60,781 nucleotides of DNA from Phascolarctobacterium sp. (GCA_020024105.1 JAHHUH010000009.1:1-60781), one strand, 5' to 3'; shown: positions 51,024 to 60,432, counted from the stretch's first letter. Made by a program: numbers and translations. The notes: a model not told the origin generated them from the sequence alone.

Positions 51024-52226
51024 ATGAACTTATCTACAAAAATCTTAATTGCTCTCGCTCTTGGTATCGTTGCTGGTCTAGAGCTGGGCGTGGAGGGTGC
51101 CGAATTTGTCAAAACCTGGATTGCACCATTAGGAACTATTTTTATGAATTTAATCAAGATGGTTATAGTACCTTTGGTATTCTCCTCCTTGGTTATGGGC
51201 GTTTGTGGCTTGGGCGATGTTAAAAAGCTGGGTCGTATAGGTATTAAAACCGTTGGCTTGTATTTAGTTACTACCGCTTTTGCCATTGCTTTAGGTATTA
51301 CCTTGGGTATCCTGGTAGAGCCTGGCGTGGGCTTACAGCTTTCTACCGAGGGGTTGACAGCTTCTGCTAAGGCTGCACCTCCTATCATGAAGGTTATCAT
51401 CGATATCTTTCCTAGCAATGCTTTGCAGGCTATGGTTAAAGCTAATATGCTGCAGATTATCGTTTTCTCCTTGTTTGTGGGTGTAGGTATTGTTTCTGTA
51501 GGTGAAAAGGCAGAAGCTTTAAAGGATACTATTAATGGCCTGGCTGAAGTTTCCTACAAAATGGTTGCTATGATTATGTCCGTAGCTCCTATTGGTGTTT
51601 TTGGCTTGATTACTCCTGTAGTAGCTGTTAATGGTCCTGCAGTACTGTTACCGCTTCTGAAGGTTGTTGTTGCCATATATGTTGGCTGCCTGCTTCATGC
51701 TTTGGTTGTTTATGGCGGCTTGATTAAATTCTTTGGTGATGGTAATCCTGTAGCGTTCTTTAAGGGCATTATTCCTGCCTCTCTGATGGCTTTTTCCAGC
51801 TGTTCCTCCGGTGGTACTTTGCCATTGACTATGGAGTGCTTACGTAAGATGGGAATTTCCAAGAGTATTTCCAGCTTCATAATTCCTCTGGGTGCTACTA
51901 TTAACATGGATGGCACTGCTGTATACCAAGGTATATGCGCATTGTTCGTAGCTCAAATTTATGGTGTTGATTTAAATGCTGGTCAATATATGACTATCAT
52001 GCTGACTGGTACCTTGGCTTCCATTGGTACCGCAGGCGTTCCTGGTGCAGGCTTCATTATGCTGACCATGATTTTGACATCTTTGGGACTGCCTTTGGAA
52101 GGCTCTGCCCTAATTGCAGGTATCGACCGTATTCTGGATATGCCCCGTACCTCTGTTAACGTAACCGGTGACGGCGCTGTCTGCTGTATCGTAGATAAGA
52201 GTGAAAGAGCTCACGAAGAAGCTTAA
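51024..52226 (+). CDS. Dicarboxylate/amino acid:cation symporter (DAACS, GltP/DctA family)
   Basis: A 400-residue secondary transporter with eight membrane helices and two re-entrant hairpins. HP1 carries the serine-rich motif FSSCSSGGTLPLTMECL, TM7 the NMDGTAVYQG motif, HP2 the ASIGTAGVPGAG loop, and TM8 ends DRILDMPRTSVNVTGDG. These are full DAACS signatures for sodium- or proton-coupled uptake of glutamate, aspartate or C4-dicarboxylates. The start ATG follows GGGGG/GTCTGTGAG. It has its own terminator. The operators upstream suggest ligand-controlled expression. Confidence 0.93.
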   Translation: MNLSTKILIALALGIVAGLELGVEGAEFVKTWIAPLGTIFMNLIKMVIVPLVFSSLVMGVCGLGDVKKLGRIGIKTVGLYLVTTAFAIALGITLGILVEPGVGLQLSTEGLTASAKAAPPIMKVIIDIFPSNALQAMVKANMLQIIVFSLFVGVGIVSVGEKAEALKDTINGLAEVSYKMVAMIMSVAPIGVFGLITPVVAVNGPAVLLPLLKVVVAIYVGCLLHALVVYGGLIKFFGDGNPVAFFKGIIPASLMAFSSCSSGGTLPLTMECLRKMGISKSISSFIIPLGATINMDGTAVYQGICALFVAQIYGVDLNAGQYMTIMLTGTLASIGTAGVPGAGFIMLTMILTSLGLPLEGSALIAGIDRILDMPRTSVNVTGDGAVCCIVDKSERAHEEA

Positions 52227-52240
52227 TAAAATTTACTTTG

Positions 52241-52274
52241 TAAGGCACTGGCTTAGGCCAGTGCCTTTTCTTTT
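52241..52274 (+). terminator. Terminator of the symporter gene
   Basis: AAGGCACTGGC pairs with GCCAGTGCCTT around TTAG, then TTCTTTT. Confidence 0.85.
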
Positions 52275-52364
52275 GCTCCGATGGCAGGATAAATAGTCTT
52301 GTATGTAGAAAAGAACAGAGCGAATTCTTTGGAATTTAATAGTTGAGATACCGTGGTGATAAGT

Positions 52365-53009
52365 ATGAAAAATTTACAAGTGGCTTTATATGAAAAATTA
52401 CACCAGCGCCCCGCAGGCGTTGATAAGCTGAATAGATTATGGGAAGCTGCAGTTATCGTACCTCTGGTGGAAACGGAAGAAGGAGTTTCCCTGCTTTTTG
52501 AGGTGCGTTCCTCCAAATTGAACAGCCAGCCGGGAGAAATCTGTTTTCCTGGTGGCAAGTATGAATGTGTTGATAAAAAGTTTTCCACTACGGCTGTAAG
52601 AGAAACCTGTGAGGAACTGGGACTGGAGGAAAGCGATGTGGAACTTTGTGGTCCTCTGGACTGTGTAGTAACCCATGCAGGGCCGATAATTTACCCCTAT
52701 GTCGGTATCCTACGTCAACCACAGAAGATTTCCTACAATAGGGATGAGGTGGCTAAGGTTTTTACCGTACCCCTAAAGGCCTTGCTGGAGCAGGAGCCCC
52801 GGACCTGTTATATGCAGATGGCAGACCGCCCTCGGGAGGACTTTCCCTTTGAGCTGGTGCCCTACAAGAAGAAGGATTGGCGTTTTCATAAGGATTACAT
52901 TCTATATTTTTATCAATATCAGAATTATGTAATCTGGGGCATGACGGGAAGAATATTATATGCTTTTTTGAGAAGGAACAGGACAATTCTTCAGGAATTT
53001 GCCAAATAG
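52365..53009 (+). CDS. Nudix hydrolase, probable CoA pyrophosphatase (NudL/YeaB type)
   Basis: A 214-residue Nudix enzyme. The CoA-specific pre-motif is SSKLNSQPGEICFPGGKYE, continuing into the Nudix box: GGKYE, then AVRETCEELGL. This combination marks peroxisomal-type CoA diphosphatases that hydrolyse CoA to 3',5'-ADP and phosphopantetheine. The C-terminus is basic. Start is ATG 52365 with GGTGAT upstream (in-frame GTG at 52353 is possible). The LCP gene starts 18 nt after the stop. Confidence 0.88.
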   Translation: MKNLQVALYEKLHQRPAGVDKLNRLWEAAVIVPLVETEEGVSLLFEVRSSKLNSQPGEICFPGGKYECVDKKFSTTAVRETCEELGLEESDVELCGPLDCVVTHAGPIIYPYVGILRQPQKISYNRDEVAKVFTVPLKALLEQEPRTCYMQMADRPREDFPFELVPYKKKDWRFHKDYILYFYQYQNYVIWGMTGRILYAFLRRNRTILQEFAK

Positions 53010-53027
53010 AATGAAAGGATATCAGGT

Positions 53028-54338
53028 ATGAGAGAAATATGGAAACAGCACTGGCAGAAGCTGGTGGCGCTGTTAGTAGTCGTCGTTGTAGGAGTATGTT
53101 TTGTTATGGGACAGATGGGAGAAAAAACCTATCTGGATAAATTGTCCCATAAGGATAGGCTTGCACTAAAAAAGAATATCGTAGTTCTAGGTGTGGATAG
53201 CCGGGCAAGTGAACAGGATACAGGTCGTAGTGATACTCTGTTTGTTGTTATGTTGGATGAACAGAAGAAAACCCTATCCCTGCTCTCCGTACCTAGGGAT
53301 ACCAGGGTAAAGCTGGATGACTACGGTTGGGATAAGATTAACCACGCTTATGCTTATGGCGGTCGTGAGCTGACTCAGCAGACCGTAGAGGAGCTTTTAG
53401 GCATTAGGGTAGATAATTACGTGCTAGTGGATTTTAGCGGCTTTAAGGGGCTGGTAGATGCCATAGGCGGTGTGGATGTGAATGTAGAAAAGGATATGTA
53501 CTATCACGATACCTGGGATGGTTTTACAGTGGATTTACAAAAGGGTGAGCAGCATCTGGATGGTGAAGCAGCAATCCAGTATGTGCGCTATCGTGATGAG
53601 GAAGGCGATATCGGTCGTATTCGCAGACAGCAGAATTTTTTGATGGCGGTATATAAAAGAATTAATTCCGCTAATATGATTGTCCGTATTCCAGGACTAG
53701 CTCAACAGTTGAATTCTATGATTGAAACTGATATGCCCTTGGATAGCATGGTGGATATGGCTAAGGGTCTGCGTAACATGATGCAGACGAAAGGGTTACA
53801 AATGGATACGGTACCCGGTACGCCTCTCTATATAGAGGGCATCAGCTACTGGGTTCCAGATATTGTAAGCCTGCGTGAAAAAATGGTTAACATGCAGGGC
53901 GCTAAGATGACGGAATCCTATCGACAGGCGGCACAGGTGCTAGCCGGTGAGTATGAGCAGAATCTGGAACAGGCCGTAGTGGAGGAACAGCCCGCTGAGG
54001 AGAAGGAAAACGAAGAACCGACCACGACCATTGGTGATAAAAAGGTAAAGACCAGAATTGCCCCTCTACGCAATGGTACTGTTGTTAAATTAGTTAACTG
54101 CTCTGGTGATCCTGAGAAGGCCAGCTTGGCTACTGCGCAATTAACCAGTGCCGGCTTTCAGGTTATTGATGGTGGCGAGGGTGATAAAATCAGGAAGACC
54201 GAGGTTGTTTCCACTACTGTAGATGGTGCTATTATCGCACGTCTGGACCAGGTTCCCTTTGAGCATAAGATGAAGATTAGCCGTGATGGTAAGCAGGATT
54301 GTCAGGGAATAATCTTTTTAGGTAAGAATTTTAAATAA
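53028..54338 (+). CDS. LytR-CpsA-Psr (LCP) family glycopolymer transferase
   Basis: A 436-residue protein with one N-terminal membrane segment (about residues 12-30), an LCP domain (about 50-245) with VLGVDSRASEQDTGRSDT, SVPRDTRVKLDDYG and KINHAYAYGG, and a C-terminal LytR_C domain (VVKLVNCSGDPEKASLA). LCP enzymes join undecaprenyl-linked polymers to peptidoglycan; the conserved Asp and Arg pair (RDTRV and RYRDEEGDIGRIRRQ) are present. In a diderm without teichoic acid its substrate is unclear. SD AAAGGA precedes ATG. Confidence 0.92.
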   Translation: MREIWKQHWQKLVALLVVVVVGVCFVMGQMGEKTYLDKLSHKDRLALKKNIVVLGVDSRASEQDTGRSDTLFVVMLDEQKKTLSLLSVPRDTRVKLDDYGWDKINHAYAYGGRELTQQTVEELLGIRVDNYVLVDFSGFKGLVDAIGGVDVNVEKDMYYHDTWDGFTVDLQKGEQHLDGEAAIQYVRYRDEEGDIGRIRRQQNFLMAVYKRINSANMIVRIPGLAQQLNSMIETDMPLDSMVDMAKGLRNMMQTKGLQMDTVPGTPLYIEGISYWVPDIVSLREKMVNMQGAKMTESYRQAAQVLAGEYEQNLEQAVVEEQPAEEKENEEPTTTIGDKKVKTRIAPLRNGTVVKLVNCSGDPEKASLATAQLTSAGFQVIDGGEGDKIRKTEVVSTTVDGAIIARLDQVPFEHKMKISRDGKQDCQGIIFLGKNFK

Positions 54339-54428
54339 AATGTGACAAGTTGTATAAAAGTTTACAAAAAAACTTGCTTTTTAGATAAGCATTTGTTAAA
54401 ATCAGATTATAAAACAGCCCCTCATTTG

Positions 54429-54456
54429 GCCCTTCTTCGTAAGGGCTTTTTTTTTT
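54429..54456 (+). terminator. Terminator of the LCP gene
   Basis: GCCCTT pairs with AAGGGC around CTTCGT, then ten T. Confidence 0.82.
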
Positions 54457-54583
54457 GCTTTTTTCCCTAGTTAGTTAAGAATAACTAAAAATACATTGCA
54501 AAGATGGTAAAATTCATAGAACTGTGATAAAATAAAATATAATTGTAAACTTAGAACGGAGAATTGAGAAGATGGAGGAGTAT

Positions 54584-55441
54584 ATGCACGAAGATATACA
54601 CATTGTTTTAGATAGTGTTTCTGATGTCCGAGAAACGGCTTTAATCAATAATCCTCGTATACATGAATTACGTATGATAGTACGTCATGGAAACGAAGAA
54701 TGGTATGACGGCGATAAGCCTCTTGAAGAAATGTTCAAGATGGTTGAAAGCACCGGTGAATTGCCGACTACATCTCAACCATCAGTTGGTGAAACTTTTG
54801 AGCTGTTGCGTGATTTGGCCCAACAGGGTAAAAAGATTCTGGTAATTAACTGCGATAGCGTTCTCAGTGGTACCTATCAATCCTGTTGCATGGTTGCCCG
54901 CGAAATTATGAAAGAGGTTAAGGGTTCTGACATTCGCGTTATTGATAGTAAGCTGGCTAGTAATGCTATTTGTGGCATTGCAGAAAAATTACTCGGAAAA
55001 ATTGAAGCTGGTATTACTATGGATGAAGCAGAGGCTCATGTTATGGACATGGTTAAAAGAACAACAATATTCTTTACTATAGATTCTTTAGAATACCTGG
55101 CTAAGGGTGGGCGCATTGGTTCGGTAAGTGCTTTGTTAGGAAGTATTTTTGGTATACGTCCTATTATCAGAGTGAATCCGGACGGTAATATCGTTTCCAT
55201 TGATAAATGCCGTACTCGTAAAAAGGCCTTGAAGCGTCTAATTGAATTTGCTGAAGCCGAGGGTGAGCCGGAGGAAATCTTCACCCCCTATTCTATGGCC
55301 GACGCAGATGCCAAATATTTGGAAGAAGAGATGTCTCAAAGATTTCCTGGGGTTCCTATTAGAAGTGGTCGTATTGGTACCATCATTGGTACACATCTCG
55401 GTCCTAGTGCAATAGGTTTATTTGTGCGCACTAAGGCTTAA
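54584..55441 (+). CDS. fakB: DegV-family fatty-acid-binding protein (FakB)
   Basis: A 285-residue DegV protein. The acyl-binding motifs are TTSQPSVGETFELLR near the N-terminal third, the SGTYQS loop (CDSVLSGTYQSC) and the C-terminal GTIIGTHLGPSAIGLF. DegV/FakB proteins present a fatty acid to the kinase FakA, whose gene follows 18 nt downstream. Start is ATG 54584, with GGAGG 5 nt upstream; ATG 54572 overlaps it. A SLEYLAKGGRIGSVSALLG segment is also typical. Confidence 0.9.
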   Translation: MHEDIHIVLDSVSDVRETALINNPRIHELRMIVRHGNEEWYDGDKPLEEMFKMVESTGELPTTSQPSVGETFELLRDLAQQGKKILVINCDSVLSGTYQSCCMVAREIMKEVKGSDIRVIDSKLASNAICGIAEKLLGKIEAGITMDEAEAHVMDMVKRTTIFFTIDSLEYLAKGGRIGSVSALLGSIFGIRPIIRVNPDGNIVSIDKCRTRKKALKRLIEFAEAEGEPEEIFTPYSMADADAKYLEEEMSQRFPGVPIRSGRIGTIIGTHLGPSAIGLFVRTKA

Positions 55442-55459
55442 AGAAAGGTTGTTTTTAAG

Positions 55460-57094
55460 ATGTCTTTAGAAAAAGAGATGATTAACGGTAAACAATTTAA
55501 GGATATGCTTTTAGGGGCGTATCGTAGCTTTGAGAAAAACTTTCGTTTCATCAATGATCTGAATGTTTTTCCCGTTCCCGATGGTGACACAGGTAGTAAT
55601 ATGATGCATACCATGGCTTCTGTAGCTAAAGCTGTCAGCGCTATGGATGATACAGCTGATGTGGGTGAGGTAGGCTCAACTGCTGCCCGTAGTGCTATTA
55701 TGGGTGCACGTGGTAATTCCGGTGTTATTCTTTCCCAATTGCTACGCGGTATCGGCCGTGGTGTAGTTGGCAAAAAAAAGGTAAGCAATGGTGAATTGAG
55801 CAAGGCCTTCCAATATGGTATTCTCTACGCATATCGTAGCGTTGCTAAGCCGGTTGAGGGAACCATCCTGAGCGTTGCCAGAGGCATGGCTAAGGGCGCT
55901 TACGACATCATGAAAAAGGGTACTAATCTGGAAGAAATTCTAGAGGAGCTTATCCGCATAGGCAAAAAGGAATTAGCTGAAACTCCTGAGAAGCTGCCTG
56001 CTTTAAAGGCTGCTGGTGTAGTTGATGCCGGTGGACAGGGTCTGATTGCTTTTTTTGAAGGCTGTCTTGCCGGTCTGCGTGGTCAGGATTGCGCAGTTTT
56101 GGATGTACCTAAAAAGGATCCCGATGCGCATATACACCATCATGATAATTTAGAACCCTTGGATTTGGAATATCCTTATTGTACTGAAGTTATTATCAAA
56201 GAGGCTAATGTAGATAAGAAAACAGTTACTGATGCCATTGGCGGCTTAGGTAATTCTATGATTGTAGCAGTGGTAGAGGATATTGTAAAAATCCACATCC
56301 ACAGCAAGAATCCTGGTAAGATTTTAAATATCGCTCAGCAATGGGGTAGCCTCCATGATATAAAAATTGAAAATATGAAGGATCAGCATGAAAACCGTAT
56401 TTTCTCCGATGAAGAGGTAGCTGCTGCTACTGCTGCGGAACAGCAGGGTATTGGTATTATTGCCGTTGCTGCTGGTGAAGGTATTGCTGAAATTATGAAA
56501 AAAATGGGCGTTACTGACATTATTTCCGGTGGTCAAAGCATGAATCCCTCTGTGGAAGCCTTTGTCAATGCAGTGGAAGATGGTGGACGAGAAAAATATA
56601 TTATTCTGCCCAATAATAAAAATATTATCCTGGCAGCTGAACAGGTAAAAAAATTATTAGGTGAGGAAAAGGTTGCTTTTGTACCGACGATTAATTTGGC
56701 TCAGGGGCTGGCTTCGTTGCTGTCCTTTGATAATGCCAAGGGCCTGGAAGAAAATACTCTTTTGATGGGTAAGGCTGCCAGTGAGGTTGATGGTGGTGCA
56801 ATTACTGTGGCTGTACGTGATAGCGTAGTGGACGGGATTGCCATTCATGAAGGTGATTATCTGGGCCTTTTGAATGATAAGATAGTCTGCACCGGTACTG
56901 ATTTACAAGCTGTCCTGCAGGAGATGCTGGCGGATAAGGACTATGAACTGGTAAGTCTTTATTATGGCAGTGGTTTGCCGAAGGAGGCAGCAGAAGCTAT
57001 TGCAGCAGAGCTGGAGGAAATGAATGAGGACTGGGAAGTAGAATTGTTCTATGGCGGTCAGCCCCTCTATCCTTTATTGATGGCTTTTGAATAA
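55460..57094 (+). CDS. fakA: Fatty acid kinase catalytic subunit FakA (DAK2 domain, YloV-like)
   Basis: A 544-residue protein. The N-terminal DhaL/DAK2 kinase domain (about residues 1-200) has NVFPVPDGDTGSNMMHTM for metal-ATP binding and GARGNSGVILSQLLRG. A middle domain and a C-terminal DegV-like domain follow (VTDIISGGQSMNPSVEAF). It phosphorylates fatty acid held by FakB, giving acyl-phosphate for PlsX/PlsY and phospholipid synthesis. Operon with fakB; the FadL-type barrel at 43.2 kb could provide exogenous fatty acid (inference). SD AAAGG precedes ATG. Confidence 0.92.
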   Translation: MSLEKEMINGKQFKDMLLGAYRSFEKNFRFINDLNVFPVPDGDTGSNMMHTMASVAKAVSAMDDTADVGEVGSTAARSAIMGARGNSGVILSQLLRGIGRGVVGKKKVSNGELSKAFQYGILYAYRSVAKPVEGTILSVARGMAKGAYDIMKKGTNLEEILEELIRIGKKELAETPEKLPALKAAGVVDAGGQGLIAFFEGCLAGLRGQDCAVLDVPKKDPDAHIHHHDNLEPLDLEYPYCTEVIIKEANVDKKTVTDAIGGLGNSMIVAVVEDIVKIHIHSKNPGKILNIAQQWGSLHDIKIENMKDQHENRIFSDEEVAAATAAEQQGIGIIAVAAGEGIAEIMKKMGVTDIISGGQSMNPSVEAFVNAVEDGGREKYIILPNNKNIILAAEQVKKLLGEEKVAFVPTINLAQGLASLLSFDNAKGLEENTLLMGKAASEVDGGAITVAVRDSVVDGIAIHEGDYLGLLNDKIVCTGTDLQAVLQEMLADKDYELVSLYYGSGLPKEAAEAIAAELEEMNEDWEVELFYGGQPLYPLLMAFE

Positions 57095-57102
57095 GTAGAA
57101 CT

Positions 57103-57137
57103 TTAAAGGGCTTCGCCTGTGGGCGAGGCCCTTTTTG
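57103..57137 (+). terminator. Terminator of fakA
   Basis: AAAGGGC-T-TCGCC pairs with GGCGA-G-GCCCTTT around TGTG, then TTTTTG. Confidence 0.8.
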
Positions 57138-57157
57138 TATTTAGGGGGTAGAGAAGG

Positions 57158-57445
57158 ATGGAAAAGGTTATCGGTGCAATTCTTATAGGTATTTTTTTAG
57201 GTTGGTTCAATTTATGCTCCTATAGGCTTAGGGCGGTTTTAAATAAATTTTCTCTACTCTGCTTAGTGATAATGCTACTTTGCCTCGGCGCCAAAATAGG
57301 CTGTAATCCGCAGCTGTTGGATAAACTGAGCCTGCTGGGAAGGCAATCTCTTTTCCTGGGCTTTAGTATAATTTTAGGCAGCCTTGCTGCTTTATGGCTG
57401 ACGATTAAGTTTTTGGACAAGAATTTTGAGGAGGAAGAGTTATGA
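57158..57445 (+). CDS. LysO-family exporter, N-terminal half (separate gene)
   Basis: A 95-residue membrane protein with three helices: about residues 3-20, 30-48 and 66-88. ALGAKIGCNPQLL-like sequence (CLGAKIGCNPQLLDKL) matches the first repeat of LysO/YbjE (DUF340), the L-lysine exporter. In E. coli LysO is one protein of about 300 residues; here it is split, with the larger part in the next gene (4-nt overlap, ATGA). SD GGGGG lies upstream of ATG. Confidence 0.8.
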   Translation: MEKVIGAILIGIFLGWFNLCSYRLRAVLNKFSLLCLVIMLLCLGAKIGCNPQLLDKLSLLGRQSLFLGFSIILGSLAALWLTIKFLDKNFEEEEL

Positions 57446-58041
57446 TGGTGGCAGGCTTGTTCCTGGCGATTATGTTGGGAATTATGGGCGGGTATTATTT
57501 TATTGACCTTAGCCAGGTAGAGCTGTTGGATACGATTTTGATGCATGCTCTTTATTGCATGATTCTTATAGCGGGAATAGAAATTGGTAGTAATCGTCAG
57601 CTGCTGAAAAAAATTTGCACGCCGCAAAATTTATTGTTAGCCTTAGCTCTGCCGGTGGCTAATATTTTAGGTAGCCTGGTGGGTGCTTGGGGCAGTGGCT
57701 GGGCCTTGGGGTTAAGCTTTTACGACTCCACTTTGTTGGCACTTTCTCTGGGTTGGTATAGTTTAGCTTCTGTGCTGGTCAGCACCTCCTATAGTACGGA
57801 GGTTGGAACATTAGTTTTTTTAAGTAATATGCTGCGGGAGGTTTCTTCCTTTGTATTGATACCTCTACTGGCTAAGTGGCATAAGCTGCTTTGTATTGCT
57901 CCTGGTGGGGCAGCTACTATGGATTCCCTTTTACCTCTGGTTATCCGCTCCGGAGGTATGCATACTGGGATGTTTTCCTTTGTTCAGGGGCTGGTGCTTT
58001 CTCTTTTGGTACCTGTTTTTCTTTCTTTACTTTTAGGATAG
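57442..58041 (+). CDS. lysO: LysO-family lysine exporter, C-terminal half
   Basis: A 199-residue membrane protein with about six helices. GIEIGSNRQLLKKI repeats the motif of the first half, and LALSLGWYSLASVLVSTSYS and LSNMLREVSSFVLIPLLAK are the conserved transport-domain motifs of the DUF340/LysO family. Its ATG overlaps the stop codon of the small upstream gene, so both halves are made together and likely form one exporter for lysine or a related amine or amino acid. Split LysO genes are common in Firmicutes. Confidence 0.88.
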   Translation: MMVAGLFLAIMLGIMGGYYFIDLSQVELLDTILMHALYCMILIAGIEIGSNRQLLKKICTPQNLLLALALPVANILGSLVGAWGSGWALGLSFYDSTLLALSLGWYSLASVLVSTSYSTEVGTLVFLSNMLREVSSFVLIPLLAKWHKLLCIAPGGAATMDSLLPLVIRSGGMHTGMFSFVQGLVLSLLVPVFLSLLLG

Positions 58042-58050
58042 TCCTTTCAA

Positions 58051-58098
58051 CACAAAAGGCACTCTGCGGTAGCTGGGCTACGCAGAGTGCCTTTTGTG
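58051..58098. terminator. Long bidirectional hairpin between lysO and tex
   Basis: A 22-24-bp stem (CACAAAAGGCACTCTGCG with its complement, one mismatch) closed by a 3-nt loop. The A/T runs near the base serve as T tracts in both directions. Confidence 0.75.
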
Positions 58099-58116
58099 AG
58101 TGCTATGGGAGAAAGT

Positions 58117-60267
58117 TTATTTTCCTAAGCGTTTTAGACTGAGGCCAATACGATTACGAGTTTCGTCGATGCTAATAATTTCTGCTTCGATGATATCGCC
58201 CACGGCAAGTACGTCCAAGGGATGGCGGACGAATTTGGTACTTAGTTCGCTGATATGAATAAAACCAGCACTCTTGAGACCGATGTCAACAAAGGCTCCA
58301 AAATCCACTATGTTTTGGACCTTGCCTTTAATGGTGCTGCCAATAAGTAAATCACTAAGCTTGGCTACGTGGCGACGAGTAAGCGGTGCAGGTGCATCCT
58401 CACGGGGGTCACGACCAGGACGGGTCAGGGCTTCCAGAATGTCTGTTACTGTGGGCAGTCCGGCTTGCAGCTTCTGTGCCAGCAGAACAGGGTCAGCCTG
58501 GGCAGCAGCCTCCTGCAGCTCCTTTGTCTGGCACTGGTCCAGTTGGTAGCCCAGGGCTTGGATAAGCTGTTTTGCCAGGGCATAGCTTTCTGGATGAACG
58601 GAGGTGTTATCAAGAGGGTTGCTGGCATGATTAATCCGGAGGAAGCCCGCACATTGAGTGAAGGTGGCTGGACCGAGGCGTGGAACCTTCAGCAGCTCTC
58701 TCCGGCTGGTGAAGGCACCATGCTCATCCCGATAGGCAATAATATTTTTGGCAACGGTGGAGGAAATACCAGCTACATAGCTTAAAAGGGCAGGGGACGC
58801 ATTATTCAGCTCCACGCCCACATGGTTAACACAGGATTCTACTACATTACCCAGTGTCTGAGTCAGCTCCTTTTGGTTAACGTCATGCTGGTACTGGCCT
58901 ACACCGATGGCCTTGGGTTCTATCTTAACTAGTTCTGCTAGGGGGTCCTGTACGCGTCGGGCAATAGAAACGGCTCCACGGAGGGAAACATCAAGTTCTG
59001 GCATTTCCTCATGAGCCAGCTTGGAGGCGGAGTAAACTGAAGCTCCGGCTTCACTGACGATTAGGTAGGAGGTCTGAAAATGGTATTTTTCCAGCATTTT
59101 GGCAGTGAATTGTTCTGTTTCGTAGGAAGCAGTGCCGTTGCCGATAGCAATTAGGCTGATAGGATACTGGCGAAGCAGCTGGGCAAAGCGTTCTTCAGCC
59201 TGCTCCTGCTGGTGCGTGCTACCGGTCAGGTAGAAGATGGTTGTGGTCAAAACACGGCCATAGCTATCAATAACGGCAGATTTACAGCCGTTACGGTAAC
59301 CTGGGTCCATGCCTAAAACAACATGCCCGCTAATGGGAGGCGTGAGCAGCAGCTGACGCAGATTAGCGGCAAAAACATGAATAGCCTGTTTTTCTGCTGT
59401 TGCCGTTAGCTCGTTGCGAATTTCTCTCTCTATGGAGGGGAGCAGGAGCCTTTTATAGCTATCCTCCAGAGCAGTACGGTAATAGCTGTAGAGTGAACTT
59501 TGAGGCTGTAGCTGCAGCTTAGCGGCTAAATGTCTGAGAATGCTTTCATCCGGACACTGGAGGGTAATTTTGAGTATTTTTTTAGCTTCACCACGATTTA
59601 AGGCTAGAATACGATGGGGTGGCAGCTGACGGACGGCTTCTTGGTAAGCCTTATAGTGTAAGAATTCTAGAGCCTCCTTTCCTTCCACTATGAGTGTGGA
59701 AAGTAGTTCTCCCTGACGCCAGAGCTCTTGACGGAGCAGCTTGCGGATGTCTGCACTATCGGCGATGTTTTCGGCCACGATATCGCAGGCACCCTGCCAG
59801 ATGTCTTCCAGAGTTGGCAGAGCTTCACTTAAATACGGCTGGGCCAGCTGCTCCGGTTGTATTTTAGCCTGTTTTTGGGACTGGATTAAAAGAGCTAGGG
59901 GCTCTAATCCGTTTTCACGGGCAATTTGGGCACGGGTACGACGTTTAGGTCGGTAGGGCAGATATAAATCCTCTAGATTCTGAAGCTTGTCCGCGGCTAA
60001 AATTGCGCGTTCCAGTTCTGGCGACAGCTTTTTCTGTTCTCTGATGCTTTCCAGAATGTCCTGACGACGCTGTTCTAAATTGCGCAGATAGGCTAGGCGC
60101 TCTGCCAAGGTGCGAATTTGTTCTTCGTCCAGGGAATCGGTAACCTCCTTGCGGTAACGAGCGATGAAGGGCATGGTATTACCCTCGTCCAATAAGCGGA
60201 CGGTGGCTTCTACCTGTTCCTGCTTAATATGTAATTCCTGTGCTAAAAGCTTGAATATTTTTTGCAT
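58117..60267 (-). CDS. tex: Tex-family RNA-binding transcription accessory protein
   Basis: A 716-residue protein. The N-terminal Tex helical part (NTMPFIARYRKEVTDSLDEEQI), the YqgF/RuvC-like domain (VVLGMDPGYRNGCKSAVID), helix-hairpin-helix motifs (LLKVPRLGPATFTQCAGFLRI) and a C-terminal S1 domain (KVQNIVDFGAFVDIGLKSAG, split here) appear in order. Tex binds RNA polymerase and nucleic acids. Start is MQKIFKLL at 60267 because GAGG lies 8 nt upstream; an in-frame ATG at 60279 overlaps that SD. Divergent to the perR-like gene. Confidence 0.94.
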   Translation of the reverse strand: MQKIFKLLAQELHIKQEQVEATVRLLDEGNTMPFIARYRKEVTDSLDEEQIRTLAERLAYLRNLEQRRQDILESIREQKKLSPELERAILAADKLQNLEDLYLPYRPKRRTRAQIARENGLEPLALLIQSQKQAKIQPEQLAQPYLSEALPTLEDIWQGACDIVAENIADSADIRKLLRQELWRQGELLSTLIVEGKEALEFLHYKAYQEAVRQLPPHRILALNRGEAKKILKITLQCPDESILRHLAAKLQLQPQSSLYSYYRTALEDSYKRLLLPSIEREIRNELTATAEKQAIHVFAANLRQLLLTPPISGHVVLGMDPGYRNGCKSAVIDSYGRVLTTTIFYLTGSTHQQEQAEERFAQLLRQYPISLIAIGNGTASYETEQFTAKMLEKYHFQTSYLIVSEAGASVYSASKLAHEEMPELDVSLRGAVSIARRVQDPLAELVKIEPKAIGVGQYQHDVNQKELTQTLGNVVESCVNHVGVELNNASPALLSYVAGISSTVAKNIIAYRDEHGAFTSRRELLKVPRLGPATFTQCAGFLRINHASNPLDNTSVHPESYALAKQLIQALGYQLDQCQTKELQEAAAQADPVLLAQKLQAGLPTVTDILEALTRPGRDPREDAPAPLTRRHVAKLSDLLIGSTIKGKVQNIVDFGAFVDIGLKSAGFIHISELSTKFVRHPLDVLAVGDIIEAEIISIDETRNRIGLSLKRLGK

Positions 60268-60334
60268 AATAAACCTCATTAAGTGTTTTTTGTTTATTAT
60301 AGCAAAAAAAAAGGAGTTAGTTTAGACTAATAAT

Positions 60335-60349
60335 CTATAATAATTATTT
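60335..60349 (+). promoter_or_regulatory. PerR-box-like operator
   Basis: CTATAATAATTATTT matches 12 of 14 defined positions of the Bacillus PerR box TTATAATnATTATAA. It ends one base before the -35 of the perR-like gene, in the divergent region with tex. Autoregulation is the natural reading. Confidence 0.55.
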
Positions 60350-60350
60350 A

Positions 60351-60380
60351 TTGACAATAGGTGCACATTCATTGTAAAAT
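60351..60380 (+). promoter_or_regulatory. Promoter of the perR-like gene
   Basis: TTGACA at 60351-60356 and TAAAAT at 60375-60380 with 18 bp between. Confidence 0.65.
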
Positions 60381-60432
60381 CAGAGAAAAGCAAATATTAG
60401 TTAAACACCGGACAAGCAAGGAGAGAAGAATT

